NCBI GenBank assembly: GCA_030710605.1
Contig: CP092882.1
Coordinates: forward strand, 2,127,319 to 2,191,318
Direction: 5' to 3'
DNA from: Cordylochernes scorpioides
Taxonomy: Eukaryota > Arthropoda > Arachnida > Pseudoscorpiones > Chernetidae
Length of the DNA: 64,000 nt
The stretch's first letter is position 1; each line of letters opens with the position of its first letter. Positions 1 through 10,046 of this stretch are shown piece by piece. The position numbers and the translations under genes are program-made. The notes under the pieces are model-generated. The model was given only the letters and a program-made list of their open reading frames with translations. It made no database searches and was not told where the DNA came from.

Positions 1-88
1 CAGAATATATGGAAATGATTACATAACCTCAATTAAATATACACATTTATTACATAGCACTAGTCTTAGATACAAATTTCAGACAGAT

Positions 89-669
89 ATACACTCATGG
101 AGACAAAACTTAAGGAAGTTGTACCTTTTATCATGTATATCGGGATTCAGATAATAACTCTGAAAGATATTACAGTGACCTTTATTGAAGACACACGAGA
201 TAACCAAGTGTGTATACACTCATGGACAAAACTTAAGGAAGTTGTACCTCATGTATATCGGGATTCAGAGAATAACTCTGAAATATATTACAGTGACCTT
301 CATTTGAGACACACGAGATAACCAAGTGTGTATACACTCATGGACAACATTAAAGGAAGTGTACCTTTCAGCATGTATATATCGGGATTCAGACAATAAC
401 TCTGAAAGATATTTGAAACACAATGACCTTTATTGAAGACACACGAGATAACCAAGTGTGTATACACTTATGGACAAAACTTAAGGAAGTTGTAGCTTTC
501 AGCATGTATATTGGGATTCAGACAATAACTCTGAAAGATATTACAGTGACTTTTATTGAAGACACACGAGATAACCAAGCGTGAACAACCTCTGTTTCCT
601 TAAAATAAAAAAGACGACCGACGACATCAAAGACTTTCCACTTTATTAAGTTTTGTCCATGAGTGTATA
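89..669 (+). mobile_element. MITE-like element with four tandem 123-bp-type core units
   Basis: The element begins TA-CACTCATGGACAAAACTTA and ends with the inverse sequence (AAGTTTTGTCCATGAGTG-TA), so it has terminal inverted repeats with a TA target, as in Tc1/mariner-type MITEs. Between the ends the 5' TIR plus about 100 bp of core is repeated, with unit starts near 90, 215, 333 and 463, followed by a unique 3' tail. Units here vary in length and carry small indels. No transposase is encoded. The same family recurs at least ten more times in this window. Confidence 0.8.
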
Positions 670-739
670 TAAACGAAATGAAACTATATTAAGCGCGGAT
701 TTTTAAAATAAAATAAACTTTCTAACGAACCCTTTGTAA

Positions 740-866
740 TGTCGGATATATAAGCGGAATCATCTAATACAGTAGTAGAGCTCTAAACAAAGGTATGGTA
801 GATTAAACTGGCGAAACTGCTGGGAGGGTTCACCACTGATGAGCCAGGCACTCCCAATAATTTGTG
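740..866 (+). mobile_element. Cassette retroposon fragment (GAAAC...CTGATGA family)
   Basis: Partial copy of a dispersed family defined by a cassette reading CTGGC-GAAAC, a G-rich loop containing GGGAGGG, then CTGATGA-GCCAG. In this copy GAAAC is followed by TGC instead of CGC. The sequence before it (TATATAAGCGGAATCATC...) matches the 5' flank of fuller copies. See the finding on the cassette. Confidence 0.6.
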
Positions 867-1105
867 AGAATATTATCCCGTCATATCTGCGACGTAAAAC
901 TCGAATATATAAACTGACGTACCATCATCTTTTTGAAACTCTTTATTTTGTTAAGAGATTGGCATATATATGTATATACGTATATACAGGCATATATACA
1001 TATATCAAGTTTATTTTGCAATAAATTGATAAAGAGGGAGCAATCTCTCGAAATATTTTGAGATTTTTTTTTCTTTACAGATCCAGGTACAACCTTTTAT
1101 ATAAA

Positions 1106-1411
1106 CATATTATGAAAATGGCATCTCTTTATCGTACAACTGAAAGTTGCTGATGGCTTTCGCCATCTATCGGAATAAATATAAACTATTCTCGTTGAAT
1201 TCTAATTATTCCAGAATTGGTCAATTACCCATTCTTGATTAATCAAGATAAGCTAACCACGTACTCGTTTCGGGCTGTTGGCCCTCATCAGCGTGGTGCA
1301 AGCTATAATTAGAAATCAACGAGAATAGTTGATATTTATTCCGATAGATGGCGCAAGCCATCAGCAACTTTCAGTTGCACGATAAGGAGATGCCTTTTTC
1401 ATAATTTATGA
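1106..1411. mobile_element. Foldback element with hammerhead core in the loop
   Basis: The left arm (1106-1210) and right arm (1312-1411) are inverted copies sharing AACTTTCAGTTG, the CATCAGCAAC/GTTGCTGATG block and GATAGATGGCG. The central loop holds an intact hammerhead ribozyme core on the minus strand (1257-1296). Head-to-head inverted fragments with a hammerhead near the end are typical of degenerate Penelope-like elements (PLEs). No reverse transcriptase is present, so the PLE assignment is inference. Confidence 0.7.
1257..1296 (-). ncRNA. Hammerhead ribozyme, minimal type I, intact core
   Basis: Read on the minus strand: stem I CCACG, core CTGATGA, stem II GGGC with loop CAACA and GCCC, core GAAA, a two-pair stem III (AC/GT, loop GA), the GTA cleavage triplet, then stem I CGTGG. 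All invariant nucleotides (CUGANGA, GAAA, UH before the cut) are present and stem I pairs 5 of 5. Very short stem III is the form known from Penelope-like retroelements; such motifs usually work best as dimers. Confidence 0.8.
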
Positions 1412-1525
1412 ACCTTATCCCAGTACAATATCACATTTGTACTATTTTTTCACATATATATGTTAGAGATGTTATATATCTGTATATAATTGATCCAAAA
1501 CGAGTATTTTAAATCATATATGAGT

Positions 1526-1770
1526 ATTTCTACTGTCCTCAAAGCTTATGTCCATAGTTCAATCAAAATACCTTTTCCAAGAGTTTAGCGTCAGTATCTA
1601 TATAAAAGGAAAAAAGCCAAATGCAATATTACAGCGGTATGGTAGATTAAACTGGCGAAACCGCTGGGAGGGTTCACCACTGATGAGCCAGGCCCTCCCA
1701 TTATTTTTATCATTGAAGTAAGGGCAGTAGAAAATTGTTTTATTTCAAAAAGAATCATATTTACATAGTA
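1526..1770 (+). mobile_element. Cassette retroposon copy
   Basis: Contains the full cassette CTGGC-GAAAC-CGCTGGGAGGG-TTCACCA-CTGATGA-GCCAG, followed by CCCTCCCA, which can pair with TGGGAGGG. It ends with a tail (AAGGGCAGTAGAAA..TTTTATTTCAAAAAGAATC) shared by all copies. No coding capacity. Confidence 0.7.
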
Positions 1771-1989
1771 TGTTTTGTTTTTTTCAATATTTAAAAATAG
1801 TGCAAATTTCAGTTGTAACAACTATCCACGCTATATTTCGGTAAAACACTTCTTATAAGAAACAGTCAATATTTCTGTTTAGATTGTTGAAGAGAAATTA
1901 TCGCTTTGAAAAACAAAACATTTTATAATGTTGGGAATCTTTTATGGTTCAGACGATGAAACAATAAGTTTACTTACAGCTGAAATGGT

Positions 1990-2217
1990 TTTAAAGAATA
2001 AGGTTGTTGTTGTCGTGTCTAAAGAAGAGTCTCAGATGTCTCCATGCATCTCTATCACAGCAGCAGCAATATCCACTATCTTGGGTGTGTAAAGCTGCTG
2101 CTCTGGGTCTAAGTCAATTTTCTGCAAGGCTGCGGCCATTGCTGGGCATGAGAATATGTGGGTAGGTGTTAGTTCTACACCAGGACAGTTGTTGCATGCT
2201 TTATAAGGTGATTTTAC
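1990..2217 (-). pseudogene. LINE ORF2 C-terminal fragment (zinc-finger end)
   Basis: The minus strand is open from about 2217 to a TGA at 2032-2034. It encodes the typical C-terminal tail of a non-LTR retrotransposon ORF2: a CxxC pair (CNNC), then TPTHIFSCP, i.e. the CxxC...H...C finger, and a hydrophobic tail ending in MHGDI. After the stop comes a short 3' UTR with ACAACAACAA, a typical LINE tail. Reverse transcriptase and endonuclease are missing, so this is a 5'-truncated copy. Tails of this style are, from recall, frequent in arthropod LINEs; the exact clade cannot be fixed by eye. Confidence 0.75.
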
Positions 2218-2732
2218 CTTTTAAGAAAGTATTTTAAATTTAATTTTTTCAAAGAGAGAGAGAAAAGAACATTTAACAATTTACATTACAATTACTAATT
2301 TTGTAAAACAAAACCAACACTCCTTTGTTCTCGGTTTTATATTACAGTGTTGTCAGTCTAAAATTATTTTAAGATCATTGATTTACTATTTTAAAACATT
2401 TTCCTCCTTTTTTTTCCAACATATAATAAAAAAAGAAACTCATTGTGAGAAATATTTTATTAAAAAATAGTATTATTATTATCAATAGAGTTTGGTAACC
2501 GTCAACTTGAACTTGACCTTACAAGCAGACGAATAAGGCCAAGGTAACCCTAATTCCCCATTCTGGAGATTTAGAGAAATATTGGTATGCGCGTAAAGGC
2601 GAGTGATTTTCCCAATTTGATTCTTCATTTATAAAATTTTATTTTTTAGAAAGTTTGGAAAGAAAATATTATAGATAATAATACATTTTACATTTAATCT
2701 TATACAAAAAACACAAGATAATAAGAATAAAT
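2218..2732. other. AT-rich intergenic DNA, nothing recognised
   Basis: Poly(A)/poly(T)-rich sequence without a convincing reading frame, RNA gene or repeat match to the rest of the window. Confidence 0.5.
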
Positions 2733-3090
2733 CTAAATAAATAAATAGTGTGTAGGGTTTCTACAACAGCGTTGTTACCGAAATGTCACACACTATTTAT
2801 ATGGTCTTATTATCCTGTGTTTCTAATCTATATAATTCCAAATTGTGCCTTATCTCATCTTATATAAAAAGATAACAATATCAACATCTTACATCTATTG
2901 TTTCTCTAATCAGAGAATTTATAAAACAACAGAAATACTTAGTAATAAGACCAAATCCAAATAAATAAATAGTGTGTGATGTTTCGGTAACAGCGTTGTT
3001 ACCATCTTCAGACAAAAGTACTGGTAACAACGTTGTTACCGAAACGTCACACACTATTTATTTATTTGGTCTTATTACCTTGTGTTTATA
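2733..3090. mobile_element. Foldback repeats with GTAACAACG hairpin and hammerhead-like core
   Basis: AATAAATAGTGTGTG... occurs at about 2737 and 2961 and its inverse at about 2790 and 3049, giving two nested inverted copies. The loop of the right-hand one contains GGTAACA/TGTTACC stems next to GAAAC. This resembles the terminal part of a PLE repeated in opposite orientation. Confidence 0.6.
2974..3014 (-). ncRNA. Hammerhead-like motif (CTGAAGA / GAAAC)
   Basis: Minus strand: CTGAAGA (fits CUGANGA), one extra T, stem II GGTAACA-ACGC-TGTTACC (7 bp), GAAA, then CATC as the cleavage context, followed by ACACAC. Stem I is only about 3 bp and stem III is almost absent. The core is intact but the fold is marginal. 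Confidence 0.45.
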
Positions 3091-3790
3091 ATCTATAATC
3101 CAAATTGTACCTTATCAACAGAAATACTTATTATCTTGACCAAAATATCGTAAAAGCGATGCTATTTATTAAATGGCAAAAAAAAAAACTATTTTTATTA
3201 TTCACAAAATTACTTTTTCTAAAAATTTAGGCGAGTTTTTAGATATAATTTGAAAAAGTGTTGTTGTGTATGTCAAAAATAATATTTTAGAAACATTTTT
3301 CAAAGTAATATAACAAAATAAAAAAAAAGGTATCTTAATAAAATTTAAAAATAAAAATATATATGAAACGCAAAATAAATAAGAATTTCTATATATGTGA
3401 GAGAAATAATAAAAAGAAATAACATAGATGCATGATGGCAAAGTGTATGCAAAGAGCGGGTGTGTAAAGTCGGAGAAGAAAATTCAAAGTCCTATAGCGC
3501 GAGCAGAAGATCAAAGTACTCACAGTGAGACAGACGATGATGTGGAGCCAGCCGCTGCTAGCAGTCTACTGGCCGGCGTCTGCTGACCCACAAGGAGGAC
3601 ACCCCCCCCCCCTCTTCCCCTTTCACGGCCACCATCCAAACACCCGCGTGAATTTTTAGGCGGGAAAATCTTTTAAAATTATCGTCTGCGAATTTTTAAA
3701 ATTATCGTCTGCGAATTAAAAAAATCGTCTGTTGTTATTTTTTTTGTCTGATTCCGTTTTCAATAATAGCAAATATAAATAATTTAACCT
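3091..3790. other. AT-rich intergenic DNA with a C tract
   Basis: No supported gene. A short GC-richer stretch lies at about 3470-3660, with a poly(C) run near 3602. Short frames here are stop-poor AT-rich noise. Confidence 0.4.
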
Positions 3791-4019
3791 AGAAATGGAT
3801 TTATTTGATCTCTTCCAGCTATTATATTCAATTTTATTTTGCATATGTTCTATAATTTATTCAATAATAATAAAGCTAGCCAAATCACAAAATCCACATG
3901 TAAATAAATATAAATCGAAAAATAATAAAAGAAAAAAATCAATATACAGAGAAAAAGCTTTTTTTTTAACATCAAAAGGTGATAAGATGAACTTTGGACT
4001 ATACAATTATGGAATATTT

Positions 4020-4508
4020 GCATATGAGGCTAACGTCTGGTCTGGATATCTTGATACTGGGGTTGTTCCATGTGGACGGTACAGTTGGCTATGCAATGTA
4101 CGTGCGGTTGTTACTGGTCCCAAGTACATCGTGGCTGATTGGTTCATTCTGTTGTTCCATTCCTTCATCGAGACAGTAGTGATCTAACTAATCTTTCTTT
4201 ATGATGGTTTGGCATGTTCCAAAAGTCTTCTGATAGCTCTCTGATAGTTATTCATCGGTTTTCTTTGATCGATGACTTGATTTTGAGAACATTTTCGGGG
4301 TTTCTTATCGATAAAGGTCTGCCAGTGTGTAGATCATCCTTGACACTTGTTCTACCAGCTTTAAATCGTGCAAACCATTCAAATGTCCTCGATTGTGATA
4401 GGGCATCTTCTAAAAAGTCTGCTTTAACATTTGAAATGATTCGGAAGCTGTTTTCCCTAATTTAAAGCAAAACTCTATGCAGACTCGCTGTTTTTCAATA
4501 CAGTCCAT
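4020..4508 (-). pseudogene. mariner-type transposase N-terminal pseudogene
   Basis: On the minus strand an ATG at 4506-4508 opens a frame with the mariner N-terminal helix-turn-helix pattern: a KLGKTASESFQMLKQ-like segment, then, after an in-frame stop and a frameshift, EDALSQ..TFEWFARFKAGRTSVKDD and the HTGRP motif, and ITIRELSED. This order (length-sensing N-terminus, F-W-RFK-GR, DD..GRP linker) is characteristic of mariner transposases. At least two stops and one frameshift break it, and the catalytic DD(34)D domain is degraded or absent downstream. No terminal inverted repeats were identified. Confidence 0.75.
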
Positions 4509-4511
4509 ACT

Positions 4512-4925
4512 GAAGTAAGAAAATGTTCTGATATACTCGAGCTTATAAATTCGAAAAAAACGTGAGTGCGTGCGTCTGTGTGATCAATTTTTTTTCTACG
4601 TGTTGATAAATGTTTTATCTATAAGGTCCTTATAAAAATATTTCATTATTTTGAATATTTTACGTGATCATTCCTGGAAATTATTGATCACACGTTGTAT
4701 ATAAGTACCCGATGTATTTTGATTATATTTGAACTCTTGTCCTATTGGAGATTTAGCGTGTTCTTTAGAAGGGCTTTCGTGCCCGACGGCTAGAGATTTG
4801 TGAATTACAATGTTTTAAAAGAAACCTATTCCCAGAAGCGTCTGGTATTTTCACTTTAAAAAGAGTTTATTTCTTGCGCACGGTTCCTTTTTAATATAAA
4901 TTGCTTTTATTTATCTCAGATAAGT
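4512..4925. other. Intergenic DNA, nothing recognised
   Basis: No supported coding region or repeat; AT-rich with scattered short frames. Confidence 0.4.
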
Positions 4926-5035
4926 CGAACCCCAAATGGCTTCGCCCGAGTTCTTATCGAGTGAGTATTTTCTCATAGATTGTTTTTATTACTCGGACCA
5001 TAGTGATTATAGTAAAATCATATTAATCTATGTAC

Positions 5036-5353
5036 CAAAAGAGGCACCTCTCCCTTTAAATACGCATCAGAACGATGACATTATGCATTACCCTAGTAAA
5101 AACCTTATTAGTGATGGTAAAGAATCAGCCACAAGTTTTAGCAAATACAGACAAAAAGCCAACAACCTGTATACCATGGTTTCGGTTTATGGCCCTCTTC
5201 AGTACAGGGACGGTTTCGGTTTTATTATCTGAATTTGCCAAAACTGGTGTTGTGGATCATTCTTTATTATCGTTAGTAAAGGTTTTTACCAGGGTGATGT
5301 ACAGTGCCATTTTTCTGATGCTCAATTAAAGGGAGAGGTGGCTCTTTTGGAAC
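5036..5353. mobile_element. Foldback element with hammerhead core
   Basis: The left end AAAAGAGGCACCTCTCCCTTTAA and the right end TTAAAGGGAGAGGTGGCTCTTTT are inverted copies; the interior is partly inverted too (AGTAAAAACC...GGTTTTTAC). The centre has a hammerhead on the minus strand (5166-5208). Related single-arm copies lie near 7690-7890, 14700-14940 and 50840-51000. Confidence 0.65.
5166..5208 (-). ncRNA. Hammerhead ribozyme, minimal type I
   Basis: Minus strand: stem I CCTGTA, CTGAAGA (valid CUGANGA), a weak stem II (GG..CC), GAAA, stem III ACC/GGT with loop AT, cleavage after GTA, and stem I TACAGG (6 of 6 pairs). Core nucleotides are complete; weak stem II lowers the expectation of activity. 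Confidence 0.6.
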
Positions 5354-5410
5354 ATGAATATCATCTTCCCGCAACTTTGTGATATATCTATACACATATA
5401 TATACGGACG

Positions 5411-6240
5411 TATATATACGGACAAAACTTAAGGAAGTTGTGCATTTTATCATGTACATATATCGGAATTCAGACAATAATTCTGAAAGATATTACAGTG
5501 ACCTTTATTGAAGGCACACGAGATAACCAAGTGTGTATACACCCATGGACAAAACTTAAGGACGTTGTATCTTTTAGCATGTATATCGGAATTCAGACAA
5601 TAACTCTGAAAGATATTACAGTGACCTTTATTGAAGACACACGAGATAACCAAGTGTGTATACACTCATGGACAAAACTTAAGGAAGTTGTACCTTTTAC
5701 CATGTATATCGGGATTCAGACAATAACTCTGAAAGATATTACAGTGACCTTTATTGAAGTCACACGAGATAACCAAGTGTGTATACACTCATGGACAAAA
5801 CTTAAGGACGTTGTATCTTTTAGCATGTATATCGGAATTCAGACAATAACTCTGAAAGATATTACAGTGACCTTTATTGAAGACACACGAGATAACCAAG
5901 TGTGTATACACTCATGGACAAAACTTAAGGAAGTTGTACCTTTTACCATGTATATCGGGATTCAGACAATAACTCTGAAAGATATTACAGTGACCTTTAT
6001 TGAAGACACACGAGATAACCAAGTGTGTATACACTCATGGACAAAACTTAAGGAAGTTGTACATTTTAACATATATATCGGGATTCAGACAATAACTCTG
6101 AAAGATATTACAGTGGCCTTTATTGAAGACAAACGAGATAACCACGTGTGAACAAAATTGTCTCTGACTCTCTAAAAAAAATTGACGACAGGCGACATCA
6201 AAGACTTTCCACTTCCTAAAGTTTTGTCCATGAATGTATG
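5411..6240 (+). mobile_element. MITE with six tandem 123-bp units, open reading frame retained
   Basis: Same family as 89-669. Unit starts near 5424, 5538, 5661, 5784, 5907 and 6030 have an exact 123-bp spacing from 5538 onward, then the unique tail and the 3' TIR (AGTTTTGTCCATGAATG). Because 123 is a multiple of three, a 265-codon frame (5354-6151) runs through the array as a 41-residue repeat, and partial minus-strand frames are open too. This is best read as an arithmetic by-product and not a gene. Confidence 0.85.
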
Positions 6241-6754
6241 AAGCCACTCAATTTTAAGAAAATTTACATAAGTATTTCCAAGTTACGCAATTATCATTGT
6301 AAATAGAGCTTATTGAAAGTGTGTCCACACCTTTAATGTGTTTCTTCTAATTTTATAATTGAAATTGGATTATCCGGGGTATATGCACATATAAGATATT
6401 ATTAAATATCAGTGTGTATACAACAAAAGTTGAATCCGCGCAATGCCATCATATATGCAAATATAAAAAGGATATTATACACACCAAAAGATATTTATAA
6501 AATGGCTCGTAGCAGACGAACTCTGGCCCTCCAACCTATAATTTTATTATGTGGCGATGCGTATATATATTTTTTCATCGCAGTGGAACAATTGAGGTCA
6601 TGACCTTTTCTTTGTTTCGTTTGGTTTCAAATATGGCACGATCGTCTTCTGCCAAGGAATTGTTTCGAATCCCCGTTTTATTAATTTTATTTAAGAGTAG
6701 CATCAATATATATATAAATTTATATATATAAAGAAAATTTAAGAAAAAATACAT

Positions 6755-7165
6755 TTCTTGATCATGAAACTAAAAGTTGCTGATGGCTTGCGCCATCTGT
6801 CGGAATCAACAAATTATTGATTTTTAATTATCCCAGAATTGACCAAATATTTTTGTTAAAATAAGAACATTCCAGGGAAAAGTTTATTTTTAAAATATTT
6901 TTTATTTAAAAATCTCTCAAGCTTTCGGGTAAGAAAATAAAATTAAAAAGAAACTTTTCCCTGGATGCTTAATGTTCTTATTTTAATATTGATTTAAGGG
7001 ATTATTTTATGGAATCTTTTTCTTTGATTAATCAAGAAAAGGTAACCACGTACACGTTTCGGATGTTTGCCGGCTGTTGTTATTTATTCCGACGGATGGT
7101 GCAAACCATCAGCAACTTTTAGTTGCACGATTTGCCTTTTTCAATAATTTATCCACCTTATCCCA
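6755..7165. mobile_element. Nested foldbacks: one inserted in another
   Basis: The outer copy is the same family as 1106-1411 (AAAGTTGCTGATGGCTTGCGCCATCTGTCGG at left, inverse at 7092-7125). It is interrupted by a second inverted-repeat element at about 6858-6990, whose arms share AAAATAAGAACATT and CCAGGGAAAAGTTT. The hammerhead of the outer copy is decayed: only GAAAC-GT-GTA-CGTGG remains (minus strand, about 7046-7064). Confidence 0.6.
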
Positions 7166-7406
7166 GTACAATTTCACTTTTGTTCTATTTTTTGAATATG
7201 TAAAAATGTTTGAAGGTTACTTAGAAAAAAAGTTTTCTTAAATGAATGATAGATTGTGCAGGAATGTTTGCCCTGATTATGCAAATTGTTCCAATTTGCA
7301 TAGTATAATTGGAAGATAGGATTTTCTAGAATCTTCAGGTGTAGGAGTTGAGAATTTCCCTAAACTTGTATGGCGATAGATTTGCCTTCACGAATCTATT
7401 CGATTT

Positions 7407-7613
7407 GGATAAACTTAAGGAATTGAAGGGTCTTTGATATCGCCGGTCGTCTGTTTTTTTTTTTTGAAAGAGACAGAGTTAATTTTGTTCCCACTTGGTT
7501 ATCTCGTGTGTCTTCAATAAAGGTCACTGTAATATCTTTCAGAGTTATTGTCTGAATCCCGATATATATGGTAAAAGGTACAACTTCCTTTAGTTTTGTC
7601 TCCATGAGTGTAT
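7407..7613 (-). mobile_element. MITE copy (single unit)
   Basis: Single-unit member of the CACTCATGGACAAAACTTA family in reverse orientation: the 3' tail with the poly(A)/GACGACCGGCGA segment comes first, then the core, ending at the 5' TIR. The left TIR is shortened (GGATAAACTTAAGG). Confidence 0.75.
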
Positions 7614-7828
7614 ATTATTGGGGAATATGCATTTAAAATATGTAAGTATGGAGTGTAATTTTACGGGAGGATGGTATCCATGTAACAAAAGGAGGCACCT
7701 CTCCCTTTTGAAAAAAATATATTAAAACAACGTTTTACTCTGATATCATCTTATAATAACGCACGGGTTTCACATATCTATCAAAATAAACAACACCAGT
7801 TTTGACAAATTCAGAGAAAAGCCAACAA

Positions 7829-7865
7829 CCTGTATACCATGGTTTCGGACCCTCATCAGTACAGG
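7829..7865 (-). ncRNA. Hammerhead ribozyme, minimal type I, intact core
   Basis: Minus strand: stem I CCTGTA, CTGATGA, a very short stem II (GG-GT-CC), GAAA, stem III ACC/GGT with loop AT, GTA cleavage triplet, stem I TACAGG (6 of 6). Sister of the motif at 5166-5208; N7 differs (T versus A), which the consensus allows. Confidence 0.65.
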
Positions 7866-7935
7866 AATAACTTCCATTTCATAACAATCCTACGAGAGAG
7901 GAATTATGAGATCAGTTAAGTTTTCCTAAAAGGTG

Positions 7936-8391
7936 ACACAAAACAATAACGCGCCATCTATACATATAAAATGAAATGATTTAAAAGCACGAATGTTTCT
8001 TTTATACATAATACAGACTTCTACTGCCCTTACTGCGATGAAAAAATATATTTGGAGGGCTTGGCTCATCAGTGGTGAACCCTCCCAGCGGTTTCGCCAA
8101 TTTAATCCACCAGACCGCTTCTCAGGGCTCTAAATACTGTATTGGACGATTCTGCTTATATACGCAGCACTGAAGGATGGAATCTCAGAAATGGTTTTCA
8201 AGAAGCCTATGGACATAAGCTTATAGGACAGTAGAATTACATTCAAATATTTGCATCGAGCAATGCTCTTCCGCAAACAATAAAGACAAGGCCTGTTAGG
8301 CATAAATTAACACGAAGCAATAACGCGCCATCTAGAAGTTTGTATTATGTATAAAAGAAACATTCGTGCTTTTAAATCTTTTCATTTTATA
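7936..8391 (-). mobile_element. Cassette retroposon with 14-bp target site duplication
   Basis: Flanked by the perfect direct repeat TTTCCTAAAAGGTG at 7922-7935 and 8392-8405, which fixes both ends. The element runs ACACAAAACAATAACGCGCC... to ...CTTTTCATTTTATA and carries the cassette on the minus strand in its TTGGC...GCCAA form. Outer sequences are inverted relative to each other (ACGCGCCATC, AAAGCACGAATG, CTTCTACTG). No ORF. The long TSD points to target-primed reverse transcription, not a DNA transposase. Confidence 0.75.
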
Positions 8392-9450
8392 TTTCCTAAA
8401 AGGTGTTTAAGCTGGTGGAAGAAACCATGAGGTTGTTGGGTTTCTGTTCGGATTTTCCAAAACTGATCATTGATCTGTACGTAAGTGATGTAAATATTTT
8501 ATTGGGGACGTACTACGCCAGGTGGAACAAAAGACAAAATGAGGAAGGAAACATATTTGCATACAGCAGCTTTAATTAGAGAGAGAGAAAGCAATGACCT
8601 AGGAAAAGTCTCTTTATATTTGATCGAGAAAAAGTGTTTGTGCCACCAAGGGATGATATGGTGCAAGAATTTATAATTTTTCGAATAGCAGTTATGATAA
8701 ATCATCTTATATATAAATAATGTTGTAGATCTATATCAATTTGTAAATAGCAGAGAGAATTATCATAAGTTTAACTATTTTTGTAAATATATTCATGATT
8801 TTCTTTCAACCTGAAAGGTTCAGGTTCCTAATATATATTATTGTTTCTCTTTTTATTTCGAGTACTTTTTCTTGTATAATATGTTTATAACTGTTTCTGT
8901 TTAAAAAAATGTAAATCGACGCAATTATCCTTAGCCGGGATATCGCGTTTTGTGTGTTGAAATGAAAAAAAATTAAAAAAAATTAATCATCTTTAGTCAT
9001 GGTACAAAAAAAAAATGTTTCCCATCAACATGGTAGAGGGTGGGAATTGTAAAAATCCGATTATGCAAAAAATAATTCTAAAGGGAGTGGTGCCCCTATT
9101 GGTAGATGTATGTATTTAAGATGACTGTCTCTTCTCATTGCTGTATTGCCGGGGTTGTTGTAACAGGAGCTGTGAGATCTCGGGAGACAACGAAAGTGTA
9201 GATGCGATGTCAATCAGGGGCGTGTGCTCCATAACGACTCATGCACAGCGTCTCGCTACCGAAGAAGGCCTAAAATTGGCATCGAAAATGAAAACGGTAT
9301 GTAAATATAACGGCGTTAGTTTGATGGGGTCGCTGCAGCATGGCCTCGATGATGGTGGCTCCTTCTAGCGGAGACTTCCTGTCGCAGCTATGCAACTTTC
9401 ATGGACTGGAGCTGCTAATGTAAACACTCTCGCCAGTAAATTGCTTTTAT

Positions 9451-9592
9451 TAACACATAAAGTGACTTTAGCTTTCGAGCTGAGCTCTTTCTCAGACCTT
9501 TGATGTTACAACATCCTGACTATACGCTTTGTAACATAACTCCTGAGAAAGACATTCTAGCTCGAAAGTTTGGATTTTAAATTATGTGTTAA
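9451..9592. mobile_element. Foldback repeat (TAACACATAA...TTATGTGTTA)
   Basis: Arms include TAACACATAA, TAGCTTTCGAGCT and CTTTCTCAG, with the inverse at 9533-9592. The CTGAGAAAG...GCTCGAAAG arrangement resembles a decayed hammerhead core (CUGANGA/GAAA), but the core is not intact. Confidence 0.55.
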
Positions 9593-9618
9593 AAAAAATG
9601 GTGAAAGTAAACGCTATT

Positions 9619-9836
9619 TACACTAAAGAACAAAACCAAAGGAAGTTGTACCTTCAGTATGTATATCGGGATTCAGACAATAACTCTGAAAGATATTTCA
9701 GTGACCTTTATTGAAGACACAAGGGATAATTAAGTGTGAACAAAATTGCCTCGTCTTCTTAAAAAAAAAAAAAAAAAAAGGACGACGGGTGACATCAAAG
9801 AATTTTTATTTCCTTAAATTGTGTCCATGAGTATAC
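9619..9836 (+). mobile_element. MITE copy (single unit)
   Basis: Diverged single-unit copy of the 123-bp MITE family (GGAAGTTGTACCTTCAGTATGTAT..., core, poly(A), GACGACGGGTGAC tail, and TIR AATTGTGTCCATGAGTA). Confidence 0.7.
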
Positions 9837-10046
9837 TTTTAGATTCTCTACTGATGACAGCTCCCGCTAGGCGGCGCTGGGAGCAAAGTAAGAAATTTGA
9901 GGAATTCAAGCGCCATCTATTGGCGGATAACGAAATCATTTAAATGCACACTGGAGAAGCCACGTGATCATTGGACTTCTGTTAGGATTTATTTTCTTAA
10001 AGACTTTGTTACATATGCGTGACATATGTAAATATAATTTCATTTG

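Noticed and set aside
3795-4187. 130-codon ORF as a membrane protein
   Set aside because: The right half overlaps the minus-strand mariner pseudogene and the left half is AT-rich; no plausible domain.
4214-4465. Plus-strand 83-codon ORF
   Set aside because: Antisense shadow of the mariner N-terminal pseudogene.
5354-6151. 265-codon ORF with six 41-residue repeats as a protein gene
   Set aside because: It is the translation of a tandemly repeated MITE module; the period (123 bp) keeps the frame open and antisense frames are partly open too.
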